The notes beneath the pieces were generated by a model that saw nothing but the letters and a program-made list of their open reading frames with translations, had not been told where the DNA came from and did no database searches. Made by a program: the position numbers and the translations under genes. Below, piece by piece: positions 17,377 to 28,907 of a stretch of 64,000 bases of DNA. Source of the DNA: Hyphomicrobiales bacterium (GTDB lineage: Bacteria > Pseudomonadota > Alphaproteobacteria > Rhodospirillales > JACKKN01); assembly GCA_024236415.1 (NCBI GenBank), contig JACKKN010000004.1, positions 277,001 to 341,000 on the forward strand, read 5' to 3'. Each line of letters starts with the position of its first letter. Position 1 is the stretch's first letter.

Positions 17377-18155
17377 AACGAGCGCCCGCGGGACGCCATG
17401 CCGCCGTCGATGTCGACGACCGTGCCGCTGATGTAGGACGCCCGGTCGGAGACCAGGAAGGACACCAGGTCCGCCACCTCGGCCGGCTCGGCGGGGCGGC
17501 CGAAGGGAAGGTGGCCCAGCATCTCGGGCCACCTTTCGGCGTCGCCCCATTCCATCTCGGCCTTGCGGCGCATCAGGGTCACCATGCGGTCGGTGGCGGT
17601 GACACCTGGGTTGACCCCCACCACCCGCACGCCGTTGGCCGGGGCGGCCCCGCCCAGGGTGCGGGTGAACATGTTCAGGGCGGCGTTGCCGGCGCAGCCG
17701 CAGACATAGCGCGCGTCGGGCACCACGCCGGCCAGGCCGATGACGTTGCAGATCACCCCGGATTCCCGGTCGCGCATGGTCTCGTACATTTCCCGCGACA
17801 GGTTGACATATCCATAAACCTTTAAATCCCAACCTGTTCTCCAGGTTTTTTCATCTATATCTTCAAGGGTGCCGCCGGGGATGGCGCCGGCGTTGTTGAC
17901 CAGGATGTCCACCTCGTCGCACTCAAGGGCCAGAACCTCGCAGTTGGTCTCCATGGTCAGGTCCATGGGGTGGATCTCGGTCTCGACGCCGAACTCGGCG
18001 CGGATGCGGTCGGCCTCGGCGGCCAGTTTGTCGGCCGAGCGGGCGTTCAGGTGCACGTGCACGCCCTCGGCCGCCAGGGCCCGGGCCACGGCCAGGCCGA
18101 TTCCCTTGGAGGCACCGGTGATCAGGGCGCGCTTGCCCGCCAGGTTCAGGTCCAT
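17373..18155 (-). CDS. Short-chain dehydrogenase/reductase
   Basis: This 260-residue Rossmann oxidoreductase has a TGASKGIGLAVA cofactor loop, a DILVNNAG motif, and a C-terminal SYISGTVVDIDGG. The usual catalytic Tyr-x-x-x-Lys is not seen: the aligned segment reads RYVCGCAGNAALN, so Tyr is kept but Lys appears to be Asn/Ala. Activity is therefore uncertain. A 70-base AT-rich patch (17800-17870) encoding EDIDEKTWRTGWDLKVYGYV uses codons unlike the rest of the gene. The start is an ATG with upstream GAACGAGGAC. Confidence 0.8.
   Translation of the reverse strand: MDLNLAGKRALITGASKGIGLAVARALAAEGVHVHLNARSADKLAAEADRIRAEFGVETEIHPMDLTMETNCEVLALECDEVDILVNNAGAIPGGTLEDIDEKTWRTGWDLKVYGYVNLSREMYETMRDRESGVICNVIGLAGVVPDARYVCGCAGNAALNMFTRTLGGAAPANGVRVVGVNPGVTATDRMVTLMRRKAEMEWGDAERWPEMLGHLPFGRPAEPAEVADLVSFLVSDRASYISGTVVDIDGGMASRGRSF
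17831..17851 (+). terminator. Terminator-like hairpin inside the SDR gene
   Basis: On the plus strand, AACCTG and CAGGTT arms with a 5-base loop run directly into T residues (six in a row including the stem end). It lies within the AT-rich patch of the minus-strand SDR gene. It could stop transcripts reading through from the convergent PEP-CTERM gene. The stem is only 6 bp. Confidence 0.4.
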
Positions 18156-18243
18156 GTCCTCGTTCTCCCCAGGATGCGGTTTGCCGTCTGCGGCGCGGCG
18201 ATGATGGAGGGGGCGGCGAAGGCTGTCAAACGGCGGCCGCCGA

Positions 18244-18315
18244 ATTGTCATGAACAATGTTTAATTTCGCCCCATTCCCGCCGCAATTCAATTGCACACT
18301 GTTCACCATGGTAAC
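18244..18315. promoter_or_regulatory. Three consecutive palindromes between the SDR and STAS genes
   Basis: The divergent region holds ATTGT-CATGA-ACAAT (18244-18258), the 13-base GCAATT-C-AATTGC (18283-18295), and GTTCACCATGGTAAC (18301-18315, one mismatched pair). All fall in the AT-rich part 20-90 bases before the STAS start, where promoters and operators are expected. No matching regulator was identified. Confidence 0.45.
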
Positions 18316-18333
18316 TGGATTGGTAGGGATGCC

Positions 18334-18645
18334 ATGAAAGCCACGGAACGACGCATCGACGACACCCTGGTGTTGTGCCTGGAGGGTCCCCTGGACCTGA
18401 CCCACGGCGCCGCCCTGCGCCGCCTGCTGCTGGACGCCGTGGCGCGCGCCCGCCGCGTGCTGGTGGACCTGTCCGGCGTCACCCTGGCCGACAGCTCGCT
18501 GGCCGCCAACTTGGTCGAGGCCCTGGGCACGGCGCGCAAGGCGGGGGTCGACTTCGCCCTGACCGCGGTGCGGCCGGCGGTGCTGCGCCTGCTGCAACTG
18601 GCCCGCCTGGACCAGGTCTTCGATCTGCGCGGCGATTCCGCCTAA
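18334..18645 (+). CDS. STAS-domain protein (anti-sigma factor antagonist-like)
   Basis: This 103-residue single-domain STAS protein resembles SpoIIAA and MlaB-type proteins. The conserved strand and loop VLVDLSGVTLADSSLAANLVEAL carries the Asp-Ser-Ser where partner-switching kinases phosphorylate anti-sigma antagonists. No anti-sigma kinase, sigma factor, phosphatase or Mla transport gene is adjacent, so the partner is unknown. The ATG follows TAGGGATGCC. An ATG 14 codons upstream is less likely because it lies inside a palindromic regulatory region. Confidence 0.8.
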   Translation: MKATERRIDDTLVLCLEGPLDLTHGAALRRLLLDAVARARRVLVDLSGVTLADSSLAANLVEALGTARKAGVDFALTAVRPAVLRLLQLARLDQVFDLRGDSA

Positions 18646-18656
18646 ACCACCTTCCG

Positions 18657-18717
18657 AAAAAAAGGACGGTTCCCGAATGCGCGGCCGGGCGTTGGCCACG
18701 CATCCCGGGAACCGTCC
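18657..18717 (-). terminator. Intrinsic terminator of nifJ
   Basis: Arms 18664-18675 and about 18705-18717 (GGACGGTTCCCG with CGGGAACCGTCC) form a long stem. On the minus strand the stem is followed by seven T residues. It lies 40 bases after the nifJ stop, in the correct orientation. Confidence 0.85.
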
Positions 18718-18756
18718 GGGTGGCGGGTCGGGCGCCGGCGGCCGGCGCCCGACCGG

Positions 18757-22377
<3,621 letters not shown>

Positions 22378-22492
22378 CTGCCTTCTCCACTGCTTTCGAA
22401 CCGCCACCCAGGCCGAACTGCACGGGCCCTGTGACCAGGCTGATCCCCCCCCTCGCTACCGTGGTATGAGTCGACCACCCGGCATCCAGGTG

Positions 22493-22553
22493 TGATTCAC
22501 GTCCCCTTGCCCTCCGGCCGGCAAGGACCGGAATGTTATTTTTTTGTGAATCA
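22493..22553. promoter_or_regulatory. Inverted TGATTCAC pair 53 bp apart upstream of nifJ
   Basis: TGATTCAC at 22493-22500 and its reverse complement GTGAATCA at 22546-22553 bracket a CTTGCC/GGCAAG hairpin. The 53-base spacing is close to five helical turns, which would put both sites on one face of the helix. They lie 116-176 bases upstream of the nifJ start. A regulatory role is an inference. Confidence 0.35.
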
Positions 22554-22717
22554 ACCCGCCGAGGGTGACGCCAGCAGCCTGCCGAGGGGTGTTATGGGCG
22601 CTGTGCCGCGCCGGTTCATAGCCACTGACCACCATCGTGTCGGCGCAAGGATCATATCGCGAACGACCGCTTCGTCCACGACATATATCAAGGTCGGCTT
22701 AAATAAATGGCGCCGCC

Positions 22718-22740
22718 GCGGCCCGCCGGGGGCGGGCCGC
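22718..22740 (-). terminator. GC-rich hairpin after the receiver-protein gene
   Basis: A perfect 10-bp stem with a 3-base loop lies just past the stop codon at 22744 on the minus strand. AT-rich ATTTATTTAAG follows about 9 bases later rather than an immediate T-run. A terminator is likely but not textbook. Confidence 0.5.
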
Positions 22741-22743
22741 AGG

Positions 22744-23418
22744 TCAGAAGGCGGCCGCCCTGGCCAGGGCGTTGCCGCCGGCCGGCCCCATGCGGGCCCG
22801 TTCGCGCATGTAGGCGATTTCCGCCTGGGCGGCGGCGATGGCGGCGCGCAGGGCGTCGCTGGTGACCGAGCGGCGGAACTTCTCGGCCAACGTGTTGGGC
22901 ACCGAGACCATGGGCGCCGTGGGGGCGTCCGGGCGCGGGGTGCGGCGCCGGTCCGGCCCCGTGTAGTCGTGGGTGACCACGAACCGGCGCCGCCCCTCGG
23001 TGAACCGCCACACGCGGCGGAACAGCTGTTCCAGGGGCAGGGGCTTGACCAGGATGTCGTCGAAGCCGGCGTCGATGGCGGCGCGCAGCACGTCCTGTTC
23101 GGGCGCGCTGGTCAGGGCGATGGCCACGGCGAAGGGGTTGTGGCCGCACTTGCCGCCGCGCACGCGCGACAGCAGGTCGCAGGCCTCGCGCCAGCCGTCG
23201 TCCAGGTCGACCAGCAGCAGGTCGATCTCGCCCTCGGCCAGGGCCTGGATGGCGGCCTGCAGGCTGCCGCAGGAGGCGATCTGCCCGAACCCGCGCGACC
23301 GCAGGCCCGAGACCATGGCGGCACGCAACTGGCGGTGGGATTCCAGCAGGACCACGCGGATCTGGGACCTTGCGTCGCCGTCCCGGGCCTGCCTGTGGGG
23401 GATCATGGTGTTCATCAT
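22744..23418 (-). CDS. Orphan response-regulator receiver protein
   Basis: This 224-residue protein has a CheY-like receiver at residues about 20-140: RVVLLESHRQLRAAMV, phosphoacceptor region DLLLVDLDDGW, switch Thr in IALTSAPEQ, and the Lys motif ILVKPLPLEQL. One of the two acidic residues before the phosphorylation site reads Glu-Ser rather than Asp-Asp or Glu-Asp. The receiver is followed by FVVTHDYTGPDRRR, a sequence found in many alphaproteobacterial receiver proteins of unknown output, and a helical tail. There is no DNA-binding domain and no adjacent kinase. Confidence 0.82.
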   Translation of the reverse strand: MMNTMIPHRQARDGDARSQIRVVLLESHRQLRAAMVSGLRSRGFGQIASCGSLQAAIQALAEGEIDLLLVDLDDGWREACDLLSRVRGGKCGHNPFAVAIALTSAPEQDVLRAAIDAGFDDILVKPLPLEQLFRRVWRFTEGRRRFVVTHDYTGPDRRRTPRPDAPTAPMVSVPNTLAEKFRRSVTSDALRAAIAAAQAEIAYMRERARMGPAGGNALARAAAF

Positions 23419-23523
23419 GATTCAAACGTACCACGGCCCGGCGGGGGTCCGCTGTGTCGCCTGTCACAGCCTGTGGATAAGATTCGAAAACGCCTGATTC
23501 CAGTGTGGAATCCGTGATCCGGG

Positions 23524-24810
23524 CTAACTGCCGAAACCCAGCGCCCTGGGCAACCACAGGGTCAGCTCCGGCACCAGCAGGACCAGCGCCAGGCCCAGCA
23601 TCATCAACAGCACGTAGGGCAGGATGCCGCGGATGATGGCGCCCAGGGGGGCGCGGGCGATGCCCTTGATGACGAACAGGTTCATGCCCACCGGCGGCGT
23701 GATCAGGGCCAGCTCCAGGTTGATCATCAGCAGGATGCCGTACCAGACCGGGTTGATGCCCAATTGGATCATGGCCGGCAGCAGGATCGGCGTCGTCACC
23801 AGGATGATGGAGATGGTTTCCAGGAACATGCCCAGGACGAAAATCACCGCCATCACCGCCAGCACGAAGGCCATGGGCGACAGGCCCCAGCCGGTGACCA
23901 TCTCCACCAGGTCGGCGGGCAGGCGCATGATGGTCACGGCATGGCCGAACATGGCCGCCGCGGCCAGGATCATGAACAGCATGGCGGTGGTGCGCACGGT
24001 CTCGAAGGCGCAGTCGTACAGGTCGCGCAGGCCGAAGTTGCGGTACGCCAGCACGGCGATGGCCAGGGCAAGGACACAGCCGGCGCCGGCCGCCTCGGAG
24101 GCGGTGAAGATGCCGAAATAGATGCCGCCCAGGACCACCGGCGGCATGGACAGGGCCCAGAACGAGCGCAGCACCGAGCGGCCGCAGGCGCGCCATCCGG
24201 CCCAGGGTTCGCGCGCCAGGGTGTCGCTGCGCGCCGCCTGGACGACGCAGAACAGGGCGAAGATCACGGCCAGCAGGATGCCCGGCACCATGCCGGCGGC
24301 GAACAGGGCGCCGATCGAGGTCTCGGTGACGATGGCGTACAGGATCAGCGGCCCCGACGGCGGGATCAGGATGCCCAGCGTGCCGCCGGCGGCGACCACC
24401 CCGTAGGCGTGGTGCGGGCGGTAGCCATAGCGCGCCATCTGCGGGATGGCGCTGGTGCCCACCGTCAGGGCGGTGGCCACCGACGAGCCCGAGATGGCGG
24501 CGAAGATGGTGCAGGACAGCACCGTGGCCACCCCCAGGCCGCCGGGCAGGTGGCGGACCAGGGTGTGCGCGGTGGCGAACAGGTCGTCCATGACCTTGGC
24601 CCGGATCATGATGTGGGCCATGAACGCGAACAGGGGAATGGCGCTGAGCAGGCCGGTGTCCAGCTTGCCGAACACGGTGTCGGCCATGCTGCCGATGCTG
24701 CCCTCGGTCAGCAGCATCAGCACCACCGAGGCCAGCCCCAGCCCGGCGAAGATGGGCACGCCTGTCAGCAGCAGGGCCACCAGGCCGACGAGGATCACCG
24801 CAAGGGTCAT
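23524..24810 (-). CDS. dctM: TRAP transporter large permease DctM
   Basis: This 428-residue inner-membrane protein of about 12 hydrophobic segments is the ion-coupled transport subunit of a TRAP system. Family signatures include IPLFAFMAHIMIRA near residue 57 and GGTLGILIPPSGPLILYAI, the conserved cavity motif. It is third in a minus-strand operon of binding protein, small permease and large permease (DctP-Q-M). Uptake of an organic acid is expected; the adjacent lyase gene suggests a C4-type acid. Confidence 0.93.
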   Translation of the reverse strand: MTLAVILVGLVALLLTGVPIFAGLGLASVVLMLLTEGSIGSMADTVFGKLDTGLLSAIPLFAFMAHIMIRAKVMDDLFATAHTLVRHLPGGLGVATVLSCTIFAAISGSSVATALTVGTSAIPQMARYGYRPHHAYGVVAAGGTLGILIPPSGPLILYAIVTETSIGALFAAGMVPGILLAVIFALFCVVQAARSDTLAREPWAGWRACGRSVLRSFWALSMPPVVLGGIYFGIFTASEAAGAGCVLALAIAVLAYRNFGLRDLYDCAFETVRTTAMLFMILAAAAMFGHAVTIMRLPADLVEMVTGWGLSPMAFVLAVMAVIFVLGMFLETISIILVTTPILLPAMIQLGINPVWYGILLMINLELALITPPVGMNLFVIKGIARAPLGAIIRGILPYVLLMMLGLALVLLVPELTLWLPRALGFGS

Positions 24811-24817
24811 GGGTGGG

Positions 24818-25411
24818 TCACGGGGCTCGGTCGTCCACGGGGATGTGGCCGGCGGCGGGCCGGTCCAGGCCCAGGGCCAGGCGCAGGATGCGGTTGGCGG
24901 CGGCCAGCAGCAGCAGCCCCGCGCCGGGCACCAGGAAGCCCTGGGGGATCCACATGGGCACCTCCAGGTAGCCCTCGGACACCACCTCGAAGTCGTGGGA
25001 ATAGGCCAGCATCTCGGCGCTGCTGCGCAGCAGGGCCACGGCCACCACGCAGACCGCGGCCATGCCCCAGATCTCGGTCCAGCGGCGCGCGCGCTCGGGC
25101 AGGCGCACGGTCAGCAGGTCGACCCCGATGTGGTCGTTGCGGCGCAGGGCCTCGGCGGCGCCGACCATGACCAGGGCCACCACCAGGTAGCCGGACAGCT
25201 CGTCGCTCCAGGTCACCGGGGTGTTCAGGACGTAGCGGTTGAACACGCTGTAGGCGACCACGGCGACCATGGACAGGACAACCGCCACGCCCAGCACGGC
25301 GCCCAGGTAGGACAGGGCGCCGACCAGGCGTTCGAGCCCGGCCAGCAGGGCACGCCCGGCCCGCGGGCCGGGCGTCCCGGTACCGGTGCTGTGAGCGGGC
25401 ACCGGCGGCAT
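24818..25411 (-). CDS. dctQ: TRAP transporter small permease DctQ
   Basis: This 197-residue membrane protein has four predicted helices and the DctQ pattern YSVFNRYVLNTPVTWSDELSGYLVVALVMVGAAEALRRNDHIGVDLL. It partners the large permease 7 bases downstream and the binding protein 1 base upstream. The first 30 residues are Gly/Pro-rich, so the true start may be slightly internal. Confidence 0.92.
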   Translation of the reverse strand: MPPVPAHSTGTGTPGPRAGRALLAGLERLVGALSYLGAVLGVAVVLSMVAVVAYSVFNRYVLNTPVTWSDELSGYLVVALVMVGAAEALRRNDHIGVDLLTVRLPERARRWTEIWGMAAVCVVAVALLRSSAEMLAYSHDFEVVSEGYLEVPMWIPQGFLVPGAGLLLLAAANRILRLALGLDRPAAGHIPVDDRAP

Positions 25412-25412
25412 C

Positions 25413-26411
25413 CTACATGCTGTTGATCATGTTCAGCAGCTTGCGGCCGTCGGCGCCGGCCGCGGCCTCGAACTCCTTGTCGAACGCCGGACCCATGATG
25501 GACTTCATGGTGGCGATCTCCTCGGCCGTGTGGATGTGCACCTTCATGCCCTTCTCCGCCAGCTGGTCGGGGGCCTTGGCCGCCGATTCCTCGCTCGCCT
25601 CCAGGGCCCACTGGGCGGCCTTGGCACCGGCCGCGGCGATGGCCTTCTTGTTGCCGTCCGACAGGCCGTCGTACCAGGCCGGGTTGACGTAGCCGTGGAA
25701 GAACACGCTGAACAGCGGCGACACGGTGACGTGGTCCTGGACCTCGTAGTACTTGCGCGAGTAGGCCGCCGAGATGTCGGTCAGGCCGGCGTCGATGACG
25801 CCGGTGCTGAGCGCCTGGTACACCTTGCTGCCGGACATGGCCGACGGCGCCGCGCCCAGGGCCACCAGGCCCGAATCGACCAGCTTGTTGAGGCCGCGGA
25901 TCTTCACGCCCTTGAAGTCGTCGGGCTTGATCAGCGGATGGCCCTTGGAGGTGTAGGCCGACATGCGGGTGGTGAACAGCCAGACCACGTTGCGCACGCC
26001 CTTGGCCAGGATCTTGTCCTCCAGGAATTTGGCCGCGTCGGACCCCGGCCACTTGCTGAGCACGGCGTAGTCGGTGACCGAATAGGGCTTCAGGGTCACG
26101 TTCATCTCGGGCACGGTCTTGCCCCACTGGAAGTTGACCGAGAAGGCGCACTCGATGTGGCCCTTGGCCACCGCCGAGATGTTCTGCTTGGGGTCGCGCA
26201 GGCTGTTGGCGCCGAACACCTGCACGTCGATGGAGCCGCCGGACTGCTGCTCCACCTCGGCGGCCCACTTGTCGATGATCTGGGCGATGTGGTGCTTGGG
26301 CGGCAGCTGGTGGCTGCAGCGCATGGTGGCGTCGGCGGCCTGGGCGCCGCCGGCGGCCAGGACCGCGGACGACAGGACCGCGAGCGAAAGGGCGGTGACG
26401 AAGGTACGCAT
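25413..26411 (-). CDS. dctP: TRAP transporter periplasmic binding protein DctP
   Basis: This 332-residue solute-binding protein has a signal peptide (residues 1-25, AQA-AD). The TRAP binding core is visible, including the Arg-containing segment FKGVKIRGLNKLVDSGLVALGAAPSAMSGSKVYQAL, where a conserved Arg normally pairs with the ligand carboxylate. It is the first of the three transport genes; the lyase gene lies 50 bases upstream on the same strand. The start is supported by the signal sequence and AGAGTTCAAG upstream. Confidence 0.92.
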   Translation of the reverse strand: MRTFVTALSLAVLSSAVLAAGGAQAADATMRCSHQLPPKHHIAQIIDKWAAEVEQQSGGSIDVQVFGANSLRDPKQNISAVAKGHIECAFSVNFQWGKTVPEMNVTLKPYSVTDYAVLSKWPGSDAAKFLEDKILAKGVRNVVWLFTTRMSAYTSKGHPLIKPDDFKGVKIRGLNKLVDSGLVALGAAPSAMSGSKVYQALSTGVIDAGLTDISAAYSRKYYEVQDHVTVSPLFSVFFHGYVNPAWYDGLSDGNKKAIAAAGAKAAQWALEASEESAAKAPDQLAEKGMKVHIHTAEEIATMKSIMGPAFDKEFEAAAGADGRKLLNMINSM

Positions 26412-26461
26412 CTTGAACTCTCCCCGTGTCGGTTGTCTGAAGGGTGGGATGGCTGGAGCCG

Positions 26462-27379
26462 TCATGGTATCGGCCGTTCGCGCGCCATCCGTTCCGCGAA
26501 CGACAGGTAGTCCTGCTCCCGGGCGCGCAGGGAGCCCAGGCCGATGACCTCGTTGAATTCGGCGAACGACATCATGCGCTCGCGGAAGCCCGCCGTGGTG
26601 CCGTCCCGCGCCAGCATCCGCATCAGGTCGTCGACGGCGCGGGCGATGGCATAGGTGGCGGCCACCGGATGCGTGACCACAGCATAGCCGATCCCCTGCA
26701 GGTCGGCGGCGGTCAGGTTGGGGGTGGTGCCGCCCTCGATCATGTTGGCCATGCAGGGCCCGTCCAGCTCGGCGCAGATGCGGCGCATCTGGGATTCGTC
26801 CTCGGGCGCCTCGACGAACAGCAGGTCGGCGCCGACCTCGCGGTAGGCGGCCATGCGGGCGATGGCGTCGTCGACGCCGTTGACGGCGAGGGCGTCGGTG
26901 CGGGCCATGATCACGAAGTCCGGGTCGTGGCGGGCGTCCAGCGCCGCCTTCAGCTTGCCGACCATGTCGCGGGCCGGCACCACGTCCTTGCCGGCCATGT
27001 GGCCGCAGCGCTTGGGAAAGACCTGGTCCTCGATGAACATGCCGGCCAGGCCGGCGCGCTCGTACAGGCGTACGGTGCGGGCCACGTTGGTGACGTTGCC
27101 GAACCCGGTGTCGCCGTCGCCGAACACCGGCACCGACACGGCGTCGCACAGGCGGCCGTAATGGTCCGCCATTTCGGTCAGGGACAGTTGCGAGGTGTCG
27201 GGCTCGCCCAGCAGGCAGGCCGAGGTGGCATAGCCGCCGCAGGTGATGGCCTTGAACCCGGCCCGCTCGGCCAGCTTGGCGGTCAGGGCGTCGTGCACGC
27301 CGGGCAGGACCAGGATCTCGGGGTCCTCGATGAGCTGGCGGAATCGGGTCGTCTTGCGCGCGGCGGGGGCGTGATCCAC
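26462..27379 (-). CDS. Isocitrate lyase / PEP mutase-family C-C lyase
   Basis: This 305-residue TIM-barrel enzyme of the isocitrate lyase superfamily has FGDGDTGFGN (metal-site loop) and the catalytic flexible loop FPKRCGHMAGK. The Cys in KRCGH marks carbon-carbon lyases such as 2-methylisocitrate or 2,3-dimethylmalate lyase, rather than phosphonate-forming mutases. The GTG start at 27379 is preceded by GAGGAGGT, a strong ribosome site. It heads the operon with the TRAP genes, so the enzyme may act on the imported acid. Which acid is unknown. Confidence 0.85.
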   Translation of the reverse strand: MDHAPAARKTTRFRQLIEDPEILVLPGVHDALTAKLAERAGFKAITCGGYATSACLLGEPDTSQLSLTEMADHYGRLCDAVSVPVFGDGDTGFGNVTNVARTVRLYERAGLAGMFIEDQVFPKRCGHMAGKDVVPARDMVGKLKAALDARHDPDFVIMARTDALAVNGVDDAIARMAAYREVGADLLFVEAPEDESQMRRICAELDGPCMANMIEGGTTPNLTAADLQGIGYAVVTHPVAATYAIARAVDDLMRMLARDGTTAGFRERMMSFAEFNEVIGLGSLRAREQDYLSFAERMARERPIP

Positions 27380-27512
27380 GGGACCTCCTCGGCCCCGGTG
27401 GTTGGAGCCCTCCCTGAAAATTCTTGGTTTTCGTCCGGGCGGCGGGCCGCCGGCGGCATCAATATAGGACCTTGGCGCGGGCAATCCAATACATGGCGAT
27501 GCCGCCCGCCGG

Positions 27513-28724
27513 TCAGGCGGCGTCGGCGACCGTGAACACTTCCTTGGGCGCCTTGACGCCGCGGAACTCGTGGGTGCCCAGGGACCGCCAGGACTCGGGC
27601 AGGATGCGCGCGAAGTCCTCGGAGATGAGCAGCGCCTGGCCCAGGGTCTTGCACATGCCTTCCAGGCGCGCGGCCTCGTTGGCGGCGCTGCCGATGACCG
27701 AGAATTCCAGCCGCCCGGGGGTGCCGATGTTGCCGTACATGACGTCGCCCACATGCAGGCCGATGCCATAGCCGATGGGCGCCTCGCCGGCTTCGGTCCG
27801 CTCGTGGTTCAGCTCGGCCACCCGGCCCATGGCGTCGCGGGCGGCGGCCAGGGCCGTCTCGCAGGCCTGGCGGTGCACCGGGCATTCGGCCGGGTTCTCC
27901 ACGTGGTGGTTGGCCATGGGGAAGATGGCCAGCACGGCGTCGCCGATGAAGCGCAGCACCTCGCCGCCGTGGTCCAGCACGGCGCCGGCCATGCACTCGA
28001 AGAACCGGTCCAGCAGGGCCAGGAACTGGCGCCGCGGCATGGATTCGGCCAGGGGGGTGGAGTTGCGCAGGTCGCAGAACCAGATCACGGCGTGGATCTC
28101 CTCGCCGTCGCCGCGCTTGATCTGGCCGTTCAGCACCCGCTGCCCGGAATGGCGCCCCAGGTAGGTTTCCAGCAGGTTGCGGGCGACCCGCCGCTGGCCG
28201 TGCAGCTCCAGGGGCCGGGCCAGGATCTCGAGCAGCGAGTTCAGCTCCTGCAGCTCGCGGGTGGTGAACCCGCCGGGCCGGTCGGCGGCGATGGTGATGG
28301 CGTGGCGCGAACCATCCGAGAAGTGGAACGGCATGGCCACGTAGTCGGTGGCGCCCTCGGCCTTCAGGTCGTCCAGGATCGGGTACTCGAACACCACGTC
28401 GGGCACGTCAAGGCGGCGGCGGATGCCGCCGGCGCCCTCGAAGATGGCGGCGAAGGGGCTGCGCCGGTAGGCCTCGCTGGCGGCCATGGCGTGCGGCGGC
28501 TCGAAGAACTCCACCTGGTCGTCCTTGCGGTTCCAGGTGTAGCTGACCCCCAGGAATTCGGGGTGCAGGGTGCGGATGGTCAGGCGCACCCGGTACAGGG
28601 GGTAGCCGCCCTCGACCAGCCGGCGGCAGACCGCGCGCAGCAGGTCGCCGGGGTCGGCGAAGCTCCAGCCCTCGTTCAGCAGCCAGTTGCGGATCTCGAC
28701 GATGGGTGGGATGTGGAAGTCCAT
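27513..28724 (-). CDS. Class III adenylate/guanylate cyclase
   Basis: This 403-residue protein has an N-terminal sensor-like region (residues 1-190; no recognised fold) and a class III cyclase catalytic domain at about 205-390. Metal-binding Asp residues are in WFCDLRNST and RFIGDAVLAIF. The transition-state Asn and Arg are in SAANEAARLE. At the position before FIGD, where adenylate cyclases usually have Lys, this protein has Arg, so nucleotide preference is uncertain. A soluble enzyme is predicted. It is divergent from the amidohydrolase gene. Confidence 0.87.
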   Translation of the reverse strand: MDFHIPPIVEIRNWLLNEGWSFADPGDLLRAVCRRLVEGGYPLYRVRLTIRTLHPEFLGVSYTWNRKDDQVEFFEPPHAMAASEAYRRSPFAAIFEGAGGIRRRLDVPDVVFEYPILDDLKAEGATDYVAMPFHFSDGSRHAITIAADRPGGFTTRELQELNSLLEILARPLELHGQRRVARNLLETYLGRHSGQRVLNGQIKRGDGEEIHAVIWFCDLRNSTPLAESMPRRQFLALLDRFFECMAGAVLDHGGEVLRFIGDAVLAIFPMANHHVENPAECPVHRQACETALAAARDAMGRVAELNHERTEAGEAPIGYGIGLHVGDVMYGNIGTPGRLEFSVIGSAANEAARLEGMCKTLGQALLISEDFARILPESWRSLGTHEFRGVKAPKEVFTVADAA

Positions 28725-28907
28725 GGCGGGTGCCCCCTGGCGGCGTCCGGGCCTGTCTCGGTCCGGTCGGTCCTGTTCGGCAAGAATATAGGCGCGCCGG
28801 TCGGCGATTGCGACTGTCCGAGCTTCGCCCCGGCCCGCGCCTTGTGATTTAATGGCGTCCGCCGCGGCGGCCGGCCGCGGCGCAGCCTTGGGAAGGACCA
28901 GACGAGC

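Larger units (their letters stand above)
22378..22743. other. 366-base nifJ upstream region
   Basis: No gene was found. The region holds the 3' hairpin of the receiver-protein gene and presumed nifJ promoter sequences. The notable structure is an inverted 8-mer pair listed separately. A partial FNR-like site (TTTTTGTGAATCAA, 22541-22554) matches only one half of the consensus. Confidence 0.5.

Noticed and set aside
22541..22554. FNR box before nifJ
   Set aside because: Only the ATCAA half matches; the other half is a T-run. Kept as a note, not as a site.
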